Below are positions 1 through 11,692 of a DNA stretch of 64,000 nucleotides, piece by piece. The position numbers and the translations under genes are program-made. The notes beneath the pieces are model-generated. The model did no database searches and was not told where the DNA came from. It was given only the letters and a program-made list of their open reading frames with translations. This DNA comes from Alternaria dauci. Its lineage: Eukaryota; Ascomycota; Dothideomycetes; Pleosporales; Pleosporaceae. Positions within the stretch are counted from its first letter, which is position 1. Each line of letters starts with the position of its first letter. Location: contig NC_091275.1 in assembly GCF_042100115.1 (NCBI RefSeq), forward strand, positions 1,116,001 to 1,180,000. The letters run 5' to 3'.

Positions 1-1
1 G

Positions 2-846
2 ACCTCACATCATGCGTCGCAAAATCTCTCGGCCGACGTTAGGCCTGAGGCAATCAAGAAGCCGCATCCCGCTGTTGCGTCTGGTGTGACTGGGCTCGCC
101 CAGAAGCTGCGCGAAAAGGCACCGCTGATGACCGAAACCTACGTCGCATACGGCGCAACACGAGACCTCATCAAGGAATGCACAAAGCCGGGTGAATATA
201 AGATACCCCAGGCGCTACTGAAGCGCGGTGAGATACCAGTCGACGAGAATGGTGTGCATCTGGGCGAGGGCGAGGGCTGGTGGTATGACAGTAGGTGCTG
301 GAAATGACGACAGACAGGCATTCGCTGACAACTTGCACAGCCCTGGGACTCAAGCCGACCTTCTCAAACTGGGCTCAAATCACCTTCATCCACATGTACA
401 TGCTGCAAGTCCGCTTCCGCATGTTCCCCCAGTCGCATGCGCCTGTGTGGATCCAGCACCTCACCAACCAGGCCTTCTACGCCGCCGAGGACCGTCTCGT
501 GATATGGCACAAGTTCAACGCCAATTCGCTGCGTCAGAAGCACCTAAAGGACATGTTCTCACAATGGCGTGCCGTGCTCCTGTCCTACGACGAGGGCTTG
601 ATGAAGGGAGACGCTATGCTTGCGGCGGCCGTCTGGAGGAATCTGCTCGGCGCAAAGGAAGACGTCGACTTTGAGAAGCTGGCGCAAATTGTGGGATACA
701 TGAGGAGAGAGCTCAAGAGGTTGGATAACGCTACAGATGATGAGGTGGCGAATGGGACATGGACTTTCAAAGGCAGCCCAGGAGACGAAGCCAGCCTTGT
801 CAAAGCGCCAAGCCGTATGATGGCGACTGAGACTGCAAAGGCGTAG
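2..846 (+). CDS. CBP3: CBP3-type ubiquinol-cytochrome c chaperone (5' end outside window)
   Basis: In yeast, Cbp3 with Cbp6 binds the mitoribosome exit and newly made cytochrome b for assembly of respiratory complex III. The frame is open to the left edge with no ATG that decides a start, so the gene is cut at its 5' end. Two exons are visible, 2-290 and 341-846. The 50-bp intron starts GTAGGT and ends GCACAG, and joining restores the run WWYDTLGLKPTFSNWAQ. The core of the Ubiq_cyt_C_chap family is recognisable (WWYD, LKPTFSNW, HMYMLQVRFR, WIQHLTNQAFYAAEDR, VWRNLLG). The C-terminal tail after FKGSPGDE is lysine/serine rich and probably not part of the domain. The gene converges on the glycosyltransferase gene, with 179 bp between the stop codons. 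The family call rests on motif recognition and the exon join is firm. Confidence 0.87.
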
Positions 847-1025
847 ATGACGAACGAATTGTACGAAAAACGGCATGTATCAATATTGTATATATAGTAT
901 ACGAAGGATATGACGACCAAGACCAATGTATTCGCATCACACTCCATACCAGACTCTATACCATCATACCGAGTGAACAGGGCCGACAGCATGGCCGAAG
1001 CGTGCTCCTAACCACGCTCCGCATA

Positions 1026-4000
1026 TCATTCATGTTTTTGCATACTCATGTTCAACGCTTTCTGCAACTCTTCCTCCTCCTCATCATCCTCTGTTACTAC
1101 AGCGCGACCTTTGCCTTTGTTTTGGTGATGAGCTTCCAAAAGACTCTGCTTCTTCACATACTCCAACACAATCTCTTCCTCCGTCTTCTCTTGTGCTGTC
1201 TTCTCCCCTTGGTGCTGTGCCTGAAACTCTTCTTGCGTAGTACCCGCGAGGTGGCCATGATCATACGAAGGGGGTGGTTGGACACTTGACGACCCGGGAG
1301 CCATGGGTACCGCCTTCCTTGCTATTCGTTGTGTCATCCCATTTCTTCCCTCAACATCGAGATCTTCTCGTGTACTGTCGCCACCCACCTGCCCAGGTTT
1401 CATCAGACTCTGTGCCATAACTTGCTTCAGCTGTTCCTCATATTCTAAAGCTTCTCTTGCATATCGTTGGGCTTCAGCTTCGCTGGACGCCATTGCCGTG
1501 AGTAAATCCTGGTCTACCTGCTGATTTGAATCATTTGGTTGTTGTTGGTGAAGCGGAGATGCACTTTCTTGCATCGCACCCATACTGGAATCCTCTTCCA
1601 TGTTTATGCGTGACGTTTTTTGGGCTGATTGGCGGATGGTGTCACCCGTCTCAGCCGCTCCCAGCGATTCTTCTGTGCCAGCGGTATGCAATGGGTACTG
1701 CGAGTTTCTCGTGGTAAGCGTATCATTTCCGGGGTCTTGGGCAAGATCATCTGCGGACTGGGCTGGACTTGCAGCTGCTCCAATGTCTCGGTAGATCTCG
1801 CTGTTATCCGTATTCCTTTTTTGCTGTGTGTCCAACATATCTTGGATCATCTCGTCCGCACTGTGCTTTTTCTTCAGATATTTCTGGATCATCTTCCACC
1901 GATTGATAACGTCTTCTTTTTCTGCATCCGAGCTCTGCAACCACTCTTGATATCCTTGAGCTGTTCTGGACGTGACAATGTAAGTTTGCACGTTGTTACC
2001 AAATAGCTTTTGCACCTCCTTATGCACTCCCTTCATCATATGACTGGGAATGCCAAAGAGGGCAGCGCCCGGTTTGGCAATAAATCCTCCAATGCCTTTG
2101 CCAATTCCCTTGAAGAACCCACTTGTACCCTCCTTCTGAGCACCTTTCCAGGGTTGAGTAACTAGGCCAGTAACGCCGTCGTACCAGCCAAATCCAAACT
2201 CTCTTCCCACTGCTTTGATGCCTGACTTGAGATCCTTGACCTTCTCTTGGGGGCGTACAGTGTCGTCGCCCCAGAGCTTAGGGGCATTGTGAAAGCCTCT
2301 GGTGATACCCACCGACATGTTCATAGGTGATTGTATACCTTCCTTAACGATACGCCCGAAACCTCTACTTGTACGTAGACCGGTAGGGCTCATCATGTCG
2401 CGGTCTCTGTGAATCGACGAAGAGCTTGATCCTATACTTGGGGTACGAGATGGTGGACTAGGAAGGTCGGGAACAGTCTGAGCGCGAGTAAGAGGTTGCT
2501 GCATAGCTGCGGCTGCCGAACCCTCTCTTAAAAGCGATGGCTCGCTGCTCTTTGCAACAGTCTGTACTGATGCTTGAGATTGCGATCGATTATATCTGAA
2601 AGGGGCTTGAACAGCCTTAAACGTCTCCGAGGGGAGATCAGCTACTCCCATGGACATGCTACCTAATGCTCTACAGGTCGCTGTGAAGAACCCAGATACA
2701 GGATCCCAGGGACCTTCATCTGTGCAGTACTCCTGTGGTCTAAAGAATTTCAGATCGTGAAAGTCCAAAAGATTCGCGTTCGCCAAAGTGCAGGCAGCAA
2801 AAGCGCTCAGCCTGACCTGGGTGCGCTTGATGCGCCACGAGGCTGCCCGAGATGGTGCAAGTGTGCAGCGCAGTCGGTCAACTTCGTGATACTGATGGAA
2901 TGACTGGGCACCTACATCGCTGCCTCGCTCCGCTGCGATCTTATTTGCCAGATCTTCGGCGCGGTTCAGGCTCTCGGGCTTCAAGCAGGAGTTGATAGCA
3001 TCTGCTAGTTTGTCTGACGTGAGTTGCTTGTACGGAATTGGATCAGGACCGGCACCAGATCGCGCAATCATGGCACCCCAGAAAGGCTGGTCCCCGAAGA
3101 AAGGGATGACCAACGTTGGCCGACCTACACTGGGTCAACATTTGGCTGACATATTGACCGTAGATGATGTACTTACCGGCTGCAATACCTGCCGCCGTGG
3201 TTCCTGCGCCGCCATGGTGAACCACACAAGACACATGTTTAAATAGCCAATCATGCGGCACATTACCTAGCATGAAGACGTTCTCAGGTACATGAAGCTC
3301 GTCTGCACCCATGCCTCCCCACCCTTTCGAAAGTAGGACGCGCTGACCGCCAGCAATCTTTTGCGCAGCTTCAAAGATGAGTTCCGTCATGGCGTTTGGA
3401 TCGTCCAGAACGATACTTCCAAATCCGATGTAGATGGGAGGCGGCCCAGCGTCGAGAAATGCCTGGAGATCAGAAGCAGGGGTGTAACTAGAGGCCAGAT
3501 TGAGGAAGTAAAACCCTGAGATAGATATATGAGGACCCCAGTCTTTTGGTTTCGAGATCAATGCTGGAGACCAGCAGTATGTGTGAGGGATTTTAAGACG
3601 CTGAAGCATTCCAGGGGCCCAAATCATACTCACAGGATCTAAACCAAGACATTTGGCACGGAATCGGTTAATAATGTCGCCCAAGCCCTGCCACGTAAGA
3701 GCTTCAATCATGACATAACTTATGTAGTTTGTAAGTTGAGGATCGGCATTAGAAGATTGGATGTTGGCCAAAGGATGAGGGAATGCCTGGGTGGGCGAGT
3801 ATGGCATAGTGAACATGATATGAAGCGGGATTCCCAGTTTCTCTGCGCAATGAATATGTGCAAAGCTCGGCGGGTTCGCGATGATACAATCTGCAACGAA
3901 TGGACCACATCTTGCTGCAGCTTCGGAACCGGCGTCGTTCACGGATTGATCTGAGGCATTATCGTCGGTGATGCCGTCCCCTGTTTCGTAACACGATCGC

Positions 4001-4728
4001 CAGCAGCCTTGGATGTATTCAGCAACATCTCTTCTTCGCCGACCAACATCTCCGCTTGTCAGACTTCGAAAGCCCGGCATCAATCCAGGATTCTTAACCA
4101 TAAATGCCATCAGCTGGGAAGGATCGCCACCGATGCTAAAGAACTCCAGGCCATTCTCTTGCACAAATTCCTTGAAATTAGGGTGAGTCGCTAAACGTAC
4201 GCGATGACCGTAGGTCTCTTTCAAAACCTTTCCCAGGGCAACGAAGGGTTGCACGTCTCCACGCGAGCCGACAACTTGAATAACGATGTTCAAGCGCGGA
4301 GGCGCAGGAGTCCCCTCGCCTCCAAGTGAGGGCGGAACATACGCGGGAGGAGCCGAACTGCTTTCTTGGACACTTTTGAGGTGGTCACGTAAAGCAGGAT
4401 TAAAGACCTGAGATAAACGACGATTGAGCTGATTGATGCGGATATTAACACGACCGTCATCGGTCACAGATGCGCTGGTGCCGAAGCCGTCTTTTTCGTT
4501 ATGGATTTCGCCATAGACTTCGCCGTATGGAGGGGGTGGGACTTCATCGTCTTTCACATCGGGAGTGAGGAGGTCGGTCGGTTGCAAAAGAGCGTCTTGT
4601 CTCGTTGGTTCTGCGCTCTCAGTTTGGCTTGCAGCCGCGGCCGCGGCCTGTGCTTGCTGAAGCATGGAATGCTGTGCGACAGTTTCTGGGATAAATTGGC
4701 CATCTTCCAAAGGAGTTTGCGCGGTCAT
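1026..4728 (-). CDS. GT28/UDP-glycosyltransferase (sterol glucosyltransferase-like) with UIM-like C-terminus
   Basis: Two exons: 4728-3177 and 3124-1026, with a 52-bp intron (GTAAGT..GTGTAG) inside the sugar-nucleotide site. The product is about 1216 aa, starting at the first ATG (MTAQTPLEDG). Domains in order: a disordered, acidic N-terminus; a GT28 N-terminal Rossmann half (QVVGSRGDVQPFVALG); and a UDP-binding half with HHGGAGTT at about residues 504-511 and PFFGDQPFWG just after the intron. A glycine-rich segment at about 829-875 (DGVTGLVTQPWKGAQKEG, GFFKGIGKGIGGF) resembles the C-terminal segment of VPS13/ATG2 lipid-transfer proteins. Three UIM-like helices lie near 1079-1095, 1167-1181 and 1198-1212. 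The catalytic half resembles Atg26/Ugt51 sterol 3-beta-glucosyltransferases, but I see no PH or GRAM domain in front. The acceptor (sterol or other lipid) is inferred, not shown. Confidence 0.88.
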
Positions 4729-5422
4729 GGCTCGAAGAAAAGAAGAATGCACAACGATGTTCCGTCCTGAGCAAGCACGGCGCCAGTGCTACCTATATTG
4801 TCGAAGAGAGCCTGACGCCCTTGGACGTGAATAGTCCCAAACATCGCATGAAGCCTCTCGCCTATACTGATCCTCAACGATTCTAAGGTCATCTTAGTGG
4901 TGGGTTATCCGCATGAGAAGGATTTACACGCGGTCGTGAAGGCTTAGGTGGCACCAACTGGGTAAACCTTGCGAGCCAACGCGGGTAATCGTCACCCCGA
5001 CATGACGTCACTCGCAGTAATTGCTTTCTCGATATGGATAAGTTGCAACAACATCAAATACGCACAAGCTCGTCTGTGTCAAACTGTCCTACACAGTCGA
5101 AATCTCTTAGAAAACAGAATGGAACCAGGCATTTTCTTAACATGCATCCATGCTTCCTCGTCAAGTATTCGTCATTCTACTATGCCCAAGTGTGTTTATT
5201 CATCCCCAAGATCTAAGATTGCTCAGAACCCTAGGAGAGTGTAACATGTAATCCACAATGTGCGCTATAGTGAGAGACAAGTGGAAACGCACGATCACGT
5301 ATGAGTTTGAAACAGACACCGTAAGAACAGAGAGGTTGAATCAAAGCACTAATAACATGGATATTGATTTACCGAATAGCTGTTGTTACCTCGTCGCTAT
5401 GCTTACAAATGCGGTGTCTCAC
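4729..5422. other. Intergenic region between glycosyltransferase and But2-like gene
   Basis: About 690 bp with only short overlapping frames on both strands. It holds the 5' leader and promoter of the glycosyltransferase gene and the 3' flank of the But2-like gene. I see no RNA gene or repeat here. Confidence 0.6.
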
Positions 5423-6145
5423 TCAGCACCCATACACGATCCTGAAACCCTGCACCGGGAACGCAGGAGGTCCAACATTGGAGAACTCCCAGTAGTTTGG
5501 TGCAGACGGACTGTCGTACATCATAGCCATCTGAAATGACAACGTCTCGTTGCATGCTGTCTCATCGATAGCCGCGACGCCGCCGACACTCCTTGTTCTC
5601 TCTAGCGCTTGGCTTTGACCATTGACCGTACCGAAGAACAAGGCATCCTTCTCTCCCTCATATGTATTCCATGTGGCGATCGCACCAGCTTCTCGTTCGA
5701 CTTGGTATACGTTGAAGCTTGGGTTTGGGCCGGAGATTTTTTGGAGTTCGGGGTGTGGGAGGACGAATTCTAGACGACAGGTGTAGTTCGATGTGCTTTC
5801 GGGAAGGCCCTGAAACTGTACTCGCGTAGCGATTTCCCCAGAATCCTTGAATTGGCGGCGTAGCATGAAGAACTGCTTGGCTTGATGTAGGTGGTCGGCA
5901 TCGTAATCGGGGTAGCGCGCGTTGAGGACGCTAAGATCGGCTGGGTAAACTTCGTGGCGGATGTATTCGGTCGAGTGGAAAGTAGGAGGCATGGTAGTAG
6001 TGAGATTGCCCCCACAAAGATGAGCGGCCGAGTTACAGATTGTGTGGCTCTCCAGGAATGTTGAGTTTGGGCGTGGGTACGGCGCACCGGAGGCGTGCTG
6101 AGAGAACAGAGTGGCGAACGATAGAGTGGCAATGCTAAATATCAT
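5423..6145 (-). CDS. Secreted But2-like (ubiquitin 3 binding protein But2 C-terminal domain) protein
   Basis: A single exon of 240 aa. The N-terminus has a hydrophobic core (IFSIATLSFATLF) and a small-residue cleavage site near ASGA, as expected of a signal peptide. The body has N-glycosylation sequons (NST, NLT, NYT, NET) and a few cysteines. The C-terminal half follows the pattern seen in fungal But2-domain secreted proteins: a beta-rich stretch with FNVYQVE, then FGTV, a paired CNETLSFQM, and a terminal GFRIVYGC. The domain name comes from Pfam. In most secreted fungal members the function is unknown, and I do not assign one. The start is the ATG directly before the hydrophobic segment. 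It is tandem with the linalool dehydratase-like gene, with 674 bp between them. Confidence 0.75.
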   Translation of the reverse strand: MIFSIATLSFATLFSQHASGAPYPRPNSTFLESHTICNSAAHLCGGNLTTTMPPTFHSTEYIRHEVYPADLSVLNARYPDYDADHLHQAKQFFMLRRQFKDSGEIATRVQFQGLPESTSNYTCRLEFVLPHPELQKISGPNPSFNVYQVEREAGAIATWNTYEGEKDALFFGTVNGQSQALERTRSVGGVAAIDETACNETLSFQMAMMYDSPSAPNYWEFSNVGPPAFPVQGFRIVYGC

Positions 6146-6819
6146 CTTGCTTTGAAGAGTGTTCTCTGAGTTGTGTTGATAGGAAGGCTCAACAGAAGAA
6201 TGGTACCTAGGTAAGTAATCCTGAGGCGTCTCGTAGGTAAGTGTAGGGACAATGAGGTGGTATTGAGAAGCTTTTGAGTGTTAAGAGTGAGCCATAATCC
6301 CTTCTAAGAGCCCTGGATGTTACTCAGATATCGAAGCTTCCTTTACTGTGTAGCCTGGCATGAGCAGCCTGCCATGTAGAAAGCAAGATCTGCTGCGTGT
6401 GCTTGACATTGAGGCATGGCAGGTTCTACTGAAGCCTCGCCGCTGCTCTACTAGAATTCGTGCGGAACCATGCTTACCATCCACATAACATGCTTTTGGA
6501 TAACCACTCTCTTCAAATGGAATCTAGAATGTAAGTGAGAGAAATTCGGGTGTGCAAGTCGAGTGCAGACACCACCTCGGCCATCACAATCAAGTGATTT
6601 GACAGACATATTGAACCATTTGCCAATGCAATACCGATTGGCTAAAGTGTATATTTCCACGAACGTTGCGTGTATTCAAGGCCAGATGAGGCAGTTATAA
6701 CGCGGTCTTGGTCGGCACTCACCAGTCAGCGACACGACCACGCGTGAACCAGACGCGACCTTGTGAGTGAACATCAATGTCTTCTCACGTCTACTAACCG
6801 ACTTAATGATAACCGAGGC
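6146..6819. other. Intergenic region
   Basis: About 670 bp between two minus-strand genes. It contains the But2-like gene's upstream region. A short minus frame at 6451-6660 shows no recognisable motif, and I treat it as non-coding. I see no repeat or RNA gene. Confidence 0.5.
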
Positions 6820-8734
6820 CTAGGAAATTGATTTTAGTAGTACGATATCCGTCTCTTCCGCTCCCACTTCAACAGCTACCTCCACAGTGTGCGAGTCATG
6901 GTTCACATCCTGCGCTTCTGTAATATGTCCGTTGCGGTAGATACCATACCGCCCAGCAGGCAAGTTCCTGACGAGGAGCCGGACGCTTGATATCGTCAGT
7001 CATGTACTCATGGAATACAATGGGCATCGCAACTTACCTCTTCGTGGAATTATCCCAAGTCCGCATGGTAACAACAAAAGCTCCTTTTTCTGAATCCCAG
7101 GTACCCCTAAGGAAGTCGACGCCGGAAGCCAGACTGATCTCATCGACGAACGGAAAGCTTGAGAAATGCTTCTTCGACCATGGCTCCTCCCACATCTTCT
7201 TCTGGCCGTCTGGAACGTTGAGACGCGCGTAGGCAATAGCACTATTGCCCGTGTAGGGGTCTACAAACTTCCAATTCCCATGTTCGTCCGCCAGACTGTC
7301 ATTGCGTGGGTAGAAGAGACCGCCATTCTCCCACGATGGGTTAAGGAACGTGTCTGTATGACGCATGAGACCATCGTTCAGGGCTGGGTCTCCCACTTCA
7401 GACACCCACTGAGCAACATAGCCATATACTGGTTGCGTAAGCGGCGCACTAGGCGCGTCTTCAAGTTCTTTTGCCAAGTCCTGTGCCCTTTCCTTAGTGC
7501 TCCAAGCTCGCGGATCTGCCCCCTCACTTTTGACGAGCTTGCGGATAATTTTGGCGACCTTCTCGTTGTTCACATTTACTCTTCCATCAGAATCATTTGT
7601 AAAGAAGCCAAGAGCTTGTTCAGGGAAGAGGGAGTGGACGGACTTAGAGTTCCAGCTGTTCATGAATGCAGATGTCCTTTCGTACTGTCAGCAGTCTGAT
7701 GTTAAATCATGTTATATGCGTCGTCTCGGCTTACCAAGCGGTCGTTGCGATATCTCCAGGGACTATACGATCTTGCCTGATCATATACCAATTGATGACA
7801 AACTTGTCATCCTGCAGAAAGCCACCATGCTTATCCCAAGCTGCAGTATAGTTCTTCAGGACCTTGTCGACCACGGCCGTTCCGTCGCGAATATCGTTGT
7901 ACCGCATTGCAATGATCTAAAAAGTGTAAGCAAACCTACGCAGGCTCTTCGATGGCTGGAGTCGTACCGGAAATTGATTACAGACAACGAAAATGCTGTT
8001 CGGCTCACAGCAGACGCCCTTCCAGCCGTGCTGCTCCATTTGGGTAAGGATAGCCTCCTGAAGGGAACTACGCGTGTAGGTGAACTTTTCTGGACCGAAA
8101 CCCCAGAATACCGGGTCCCAATTAAACGTCAGCGCCTCTGGTTGATTGTACTTGTCGTCGTCGAAGAGCATTGCGTGTAAGGAGACCATAAGGAGAAGAT
8201 GTCCAGAGTACTAGGAGAGAAGAAGGTTAGACCAGGTAAAACCAACTCTATGTTTCATGCACCCACCATGATGTTCTCTTGCTTGTTCGGATCCGCCCAG
8301 GGTTTACGCATTTCAACCAAGTCCGGATCCACAAACTTTCCGCTCTGGCTGGTCAGATACCAATAACCCCAGACTTCCCTCCGTAGCATCTTGTGAATGA
8401 GTCGCTCTAACAAGTTTTTGAAAACTGATCGTAGAGCAGGTAGACGATGATAGTGAGCACTTCCGGCGGCATATGTCATGGTCGCCAACTGATAGCGGTA
8501 AGCATCGACCCACTCTTGACCAGGGTCCTGTGCGCCCATATGGTGCCACTCGCCATCGGGTTGAGAAGCCAGATTATGGAAATGGCGGAGGTGACCGGCC
8601 TGCTCTTTGGAAAGTTTAGGGAAATTGGACAAAAAGTCGTCCGAAAGTTGTGTAGGAAGGTCATTTCGTTCAGCGTCGATATCTTTGTTTCCAACCATGT
8701 GGAGCATCCTTTGGGTAGTAGTTGTAGTAGCCAT
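6820..8734 (-). CDS. Linalool dehydratase/isomerase-like protein
   Basis: Five exons (8734-8267, 8210-7968, 7916-7735, 7676-7038, 6985-6820) give 565 aa. The four introns are 50-58 bp with clean GT..AG ends and keep one frame throughout. The first splice restores ENIMYSGHLLLM. The segment CCEPNSIFVVCNQ has Cys224 and Cys233 nine residues apart, and Met156 and His160 are four apart. These spacings match those I recall for the bacterial LinD active site (Met125/His129, Cys171/Cys180). The remaining sequence (FLQDDKF, YGYVAQW, NPSWENGGLFYPRND) fits the alpha/alpha-barrel LinD-like family found in many fungi. In bacteria LinD interconverts myrcene, linalool and geraniol. The fungal substrate is unknown. 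No signal peptide is evident. The last exon is beta-rich and carries no catalytic motif. Confidence 0.8.
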
Positions 8735-9426
8735 GGTCTTTAGATAATGTTATGTTGATGTTGTTGTTATGTATAGGAGAGGAAAGAGGTTATGAAGTCT
8801 TCGAAAGAAAAGGGCAATGGATGTTGAGCAGATATACGCTGTGGGTAAGCAGTGTAGATCGGATGAGGAGCGGTCCCGCGTAGAGCCGTGGGTTCATTGC
8901 CGAAGCTACCAAGAGCTTGTTAAGTAATCCGACTGCCGACGTCAGTCTAGATGCGAGCCGTATAATGCGACGTCTCCCAATGTAGAAACGGCCTTGCAGC
9001 AATGCCCTCAAAGAGACATTACAAGTATCTCTTACCAAAGTTACAACAGAGTCGCGCCACGAGTAACGATCTTGCTGTACGTAGAACTTGACATTCCAGA
9101 CACACGACACAGGTGTATCAGACGGGGGCGACATTACATGAGTTACTCCAAGAATGTGTTGGTGTGATGAACATAGGCATCGGGGCGGAACAGATGGGCC
9201 GACTTCAAAGGAATCCAGATTGGCGAGAGGAAAACAACAAGCACTAGCTTGACTTCGTGAAACTCAACACTGTCATTCCGATGCATGTTGAGGATGTATA
9301 ATACAATGGGGTATAGAAACACGTACCCGTCGATCGAATCATCCACAGGCAAAACGGAATGGCGGAATGGCGGAACCAAATGCCACGCTGAGCCAGTATG
9401 CAACGTGGATCTATACCACGCCTGGT
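8735..9426. other. Intergenic region
   Basis: About 690 bp between COX10 and the linalool dehydratase-like gene, both on the minus strand. Short frames at 8790-9134 and 9143-9430 have no motif and biased composition. I see nothing else. Confidence 0.5.
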
Positions 9427-10944
9427 TCATGCGACTCGCCTGCCCTCAACAGCAGCTAACTGTTTCTGCTCCTCCTCTTCAAGCTCACCAGCTTCATAGT
9501 ACAGGTCGTCTTCGCCGATGTCTGCGTACCCGAATATACTCCGATAGATACGCTCTCCTAACCCCTTCTTCTGAGCCATGGCCAAGACCATGACTATGGG
9601 AAGGTGCCAGATGCTCGCCCAGAACAGACCCCTTGCCGTTCCCTTCTGTCCCTCAGCCTTCCAGAATTGCCAAGCTTTGAGCGTCATCCAGCCATTGATG
9701 ACGCTGCTCGTTACGACGTAGCTCCAGTCAGTTACGCCGCAGTACGACAAGCCGATACAAACGGGGAACATCATGATAGAGTACCGTAGTGCGACTCGTC
9801 CGTTCATTGCGGGGTTCACCCAAGCTAACATACGATAGCCCGCGTTCTTGTACTCCTCACGGATAGCCCAGCTCAATGCATTGAAGTGGGGAAATTGCCA
9901 TGCATATAGAAGTGCAGCGCATAGCCATCCGCCAGCGGAGCCCTCTCCGAACAACAGCTCCTCCCACGTGCCGTCATGGGCGTATTGACTTGCCGCAGCC
10001 GTCCAGCCCATGAGCGGCGGGATGCCTCCGACGATTGCACCAACCCAGGTGTTGAGTACATGCATGCGCTTCATCGGAGTGTACACGCCCGCATACAGAA
10101 ATATGTTGGCAGCGCCGAGAAATGCGGTCGTGGGGTTGACGCCGTAGTAGAGGGCGCCAGTGCCAAGCACCCCACATGCGACGGCGAAGATGATGGCGCC
10201 TCGTGGGCTGATGAGCTTCCGGACGAGTGGTCGGTTGCGTGTACGGGTCATCTTGGCATCGTGTGCGGGTTCTATGATCATGTTGAAGGCATTGGCAGAT
10301 GCTGAACACAGCGCAGTGCCGGATGTGAGGAAGAAGAGTGTGAGGGTCGAGAGGGACGGGGTGGCTGTTGCTGCGGGTGCAAGCAGGCCGGGCACGGGGT
10401 ATAGCGAGTATGCGGCCGTCGCGGTGAGGACTACGAGGAAGGAGAGTCGGGGCTTCGACAGCGAGAGGTAGGTAGTCAAGATGCGTTTGAGTGACTGTTG
10501 CGGGAGGCTCGAGGAGATGTGTGCCAGCTTCGAGGATGCATCGTGTGGAATTGGATATGCCGTCTCCGGGGCCTCCGCTGCCTGCTCTTTTGCTCTCTTC
10601 CGCCGCCTGTGTGGTAACACCTCTTCTGTGCCAGTTACGCCCTCTGCCTTGGCCGCTTGCTGCCCTTTCGCACTCGCTGACCTTATGGACAGTATGGAGC
10701 TGTGTAACTCCACTCGTGACTTCCAGAATGTGTCTTTCAATATCGGATTCGCCCGGAAGTACCCGTTGACAAAAGAACTCCCGCCTTTCGTCGCAGCTAT
10801 GGCGTTCTCTTTATGCGACGGATAGGAAGAAATCGAGCTCCGCGACTGCAGCGGCGCCTTTGCGAGTCTCCGCCAACACCGCAGACATAGTTTGTTCGCG
10901 TCCCGTACCGCAATTGGCCGGGGCAATATTGGTCGAAAGCTCAT
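9427..10944 (-). CDS. COX10: Protohaem IX farnesyltransferase (haem O synthase) COX10
   Basis: A single exon of 505 aa. It transfers a farnesyl group to haem B to make haem O, the precursor of haem A of cytochrome c oxidase, in the mitochondrial inner membrane. The UbiA-type prenyltransferase signature is clear: NAFNMIIEPAHDAKMTRTRNR at about 218-238 with its Asn and two acidic positions, then NTWVGAIVGGIPPLMGW. There are about eight hydrophobic segments from about residue 150 on. The first ~60 residues are rich in Arg, Ser and Leu and lack acidic runs, which fits a mitochondrial presequence. I start at MSFRPILPRP. The frame continues upstream only to a GTG preceded by a stop. The length fits fungal Cox10. 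It is divergent from the coiled-coil gene at 11693. Confidence 0.95.
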   Translation of the reverse strand: MSFRPILPRPIAVRDANKLCLRCWRRLAKAPLQSRSSISSYPSHKENAIAATKGGSSFVNGYFRANPILKDTFWKSRVELHSSILSIRSASAKGQQAAKAEGVTGTEEVLPHRRRKRAKEQAAEAPETAYPIPHDASSKLAHISSSLPQQSLKRILTTYLSLSKPRLSFLVVLTATAAYSLYPVPGLLAPAATATPSLSTLTLFFLTSGTALCSASANAFNMIIEPAHDAKMTRTRNRPLVRKLISPRGAIIFAVACGVLGTGALYYGVNPTTAFLGAANIFLYAGVYTPMKRMHVLNTWVGAIVGGIPPLMGWTAAASQYAHDGTWEELLFGEGSAGGWLCAALLYAWQFPHFNALSWAIREEYKNAGYRMLAWVNPAMNGRVALRYSIMMFPVCIGLSYCGVTDWSYVVTSSVINGWMTLKAWQFWKAEGQKGTARGLFWASIWHLPIVMVLAMAQKKGLGERIYRSIFGYADIGEDDLYYEAGELEEEEQKQLAAVEGRRVA

Positions 10945-11692
10945 GGCGGCATGGGGTTGGGCTTCAGCAGGCAGTCGGCGTGAGGTGATAACTTTTGGGA
11001 CACATGAACGCACTGCCAAGACCCGAGGCGCGCTAGCCACTCAGACACCTCGCATTGTCATGATGACCAGCCAGTATTTGATTGCGCTGCTCGCCAGATG
11101 GCGCAACTCTACGGAGATATTAGGAACCCTTGGGCAAAACATGCGAACCGTCATCAGCCAGTTGACCCGAATCCAGGGGTAAATCAGACGACTGCTAAGC
11201 TACCTCGAGTAAACACCAAGTCTCGACAGCCGTACGATGCCTTTACAGTACTCTCATACCGCGACTGTATCGTTGACCGATGACCTGGAAGCATCCATAT
11301 TGCTTCCATTTTCACCCCTTCTTGTTCTGAAGATGGATTGAGAATCCACACGCGCATCTATCGCGCACACACAATCCCCATGGGCCTGTATGCTATCGCT
11401 GAATATCCACTGTGCCACTCTACCCGCATAATTGTACGCGGCTTGAAGTACTTTCTGGCCCCCGCACGTTCAGCCGCCACATCTGAACGCAATCAACACT
11501 GGACGGTGTAATCTGCATGGTACAATAGCCAATTGGTGGCCGTCAGCCTGCAGCGGAGCGGCGCGAGGCTATGTAATTCTGCAGAGGAGCATTGCAGAGG
11601 CTGTGTAAGCCACAAGGCTACGTTCCTTTTTCCATAGCTAGCACGTCGCTCCCCGCATCCACCGAACCATCGTTCGCATCGTTCATTCTCAA
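10945..11692. promoter_or_regulatory. Divergent promoter region, COX10 (-) and NLR-N-domain gene (+)
   Basis: This 748-bp intergenic region serves two divergent genes. A CCAAT motif lies at about 11529 (AGCCAATTGG). Short plus-strand frames here have no recognisable motif. Promoter function is inferred from gene orientation only. Confidence 0.4.

Noticed and set aside
7166..8180. Plus frames of 177 and 227 aa over the linalool dehydratase-like gene
   Set aside because: They are antisense to exons joined by four well-formed introns, and carry no motif.
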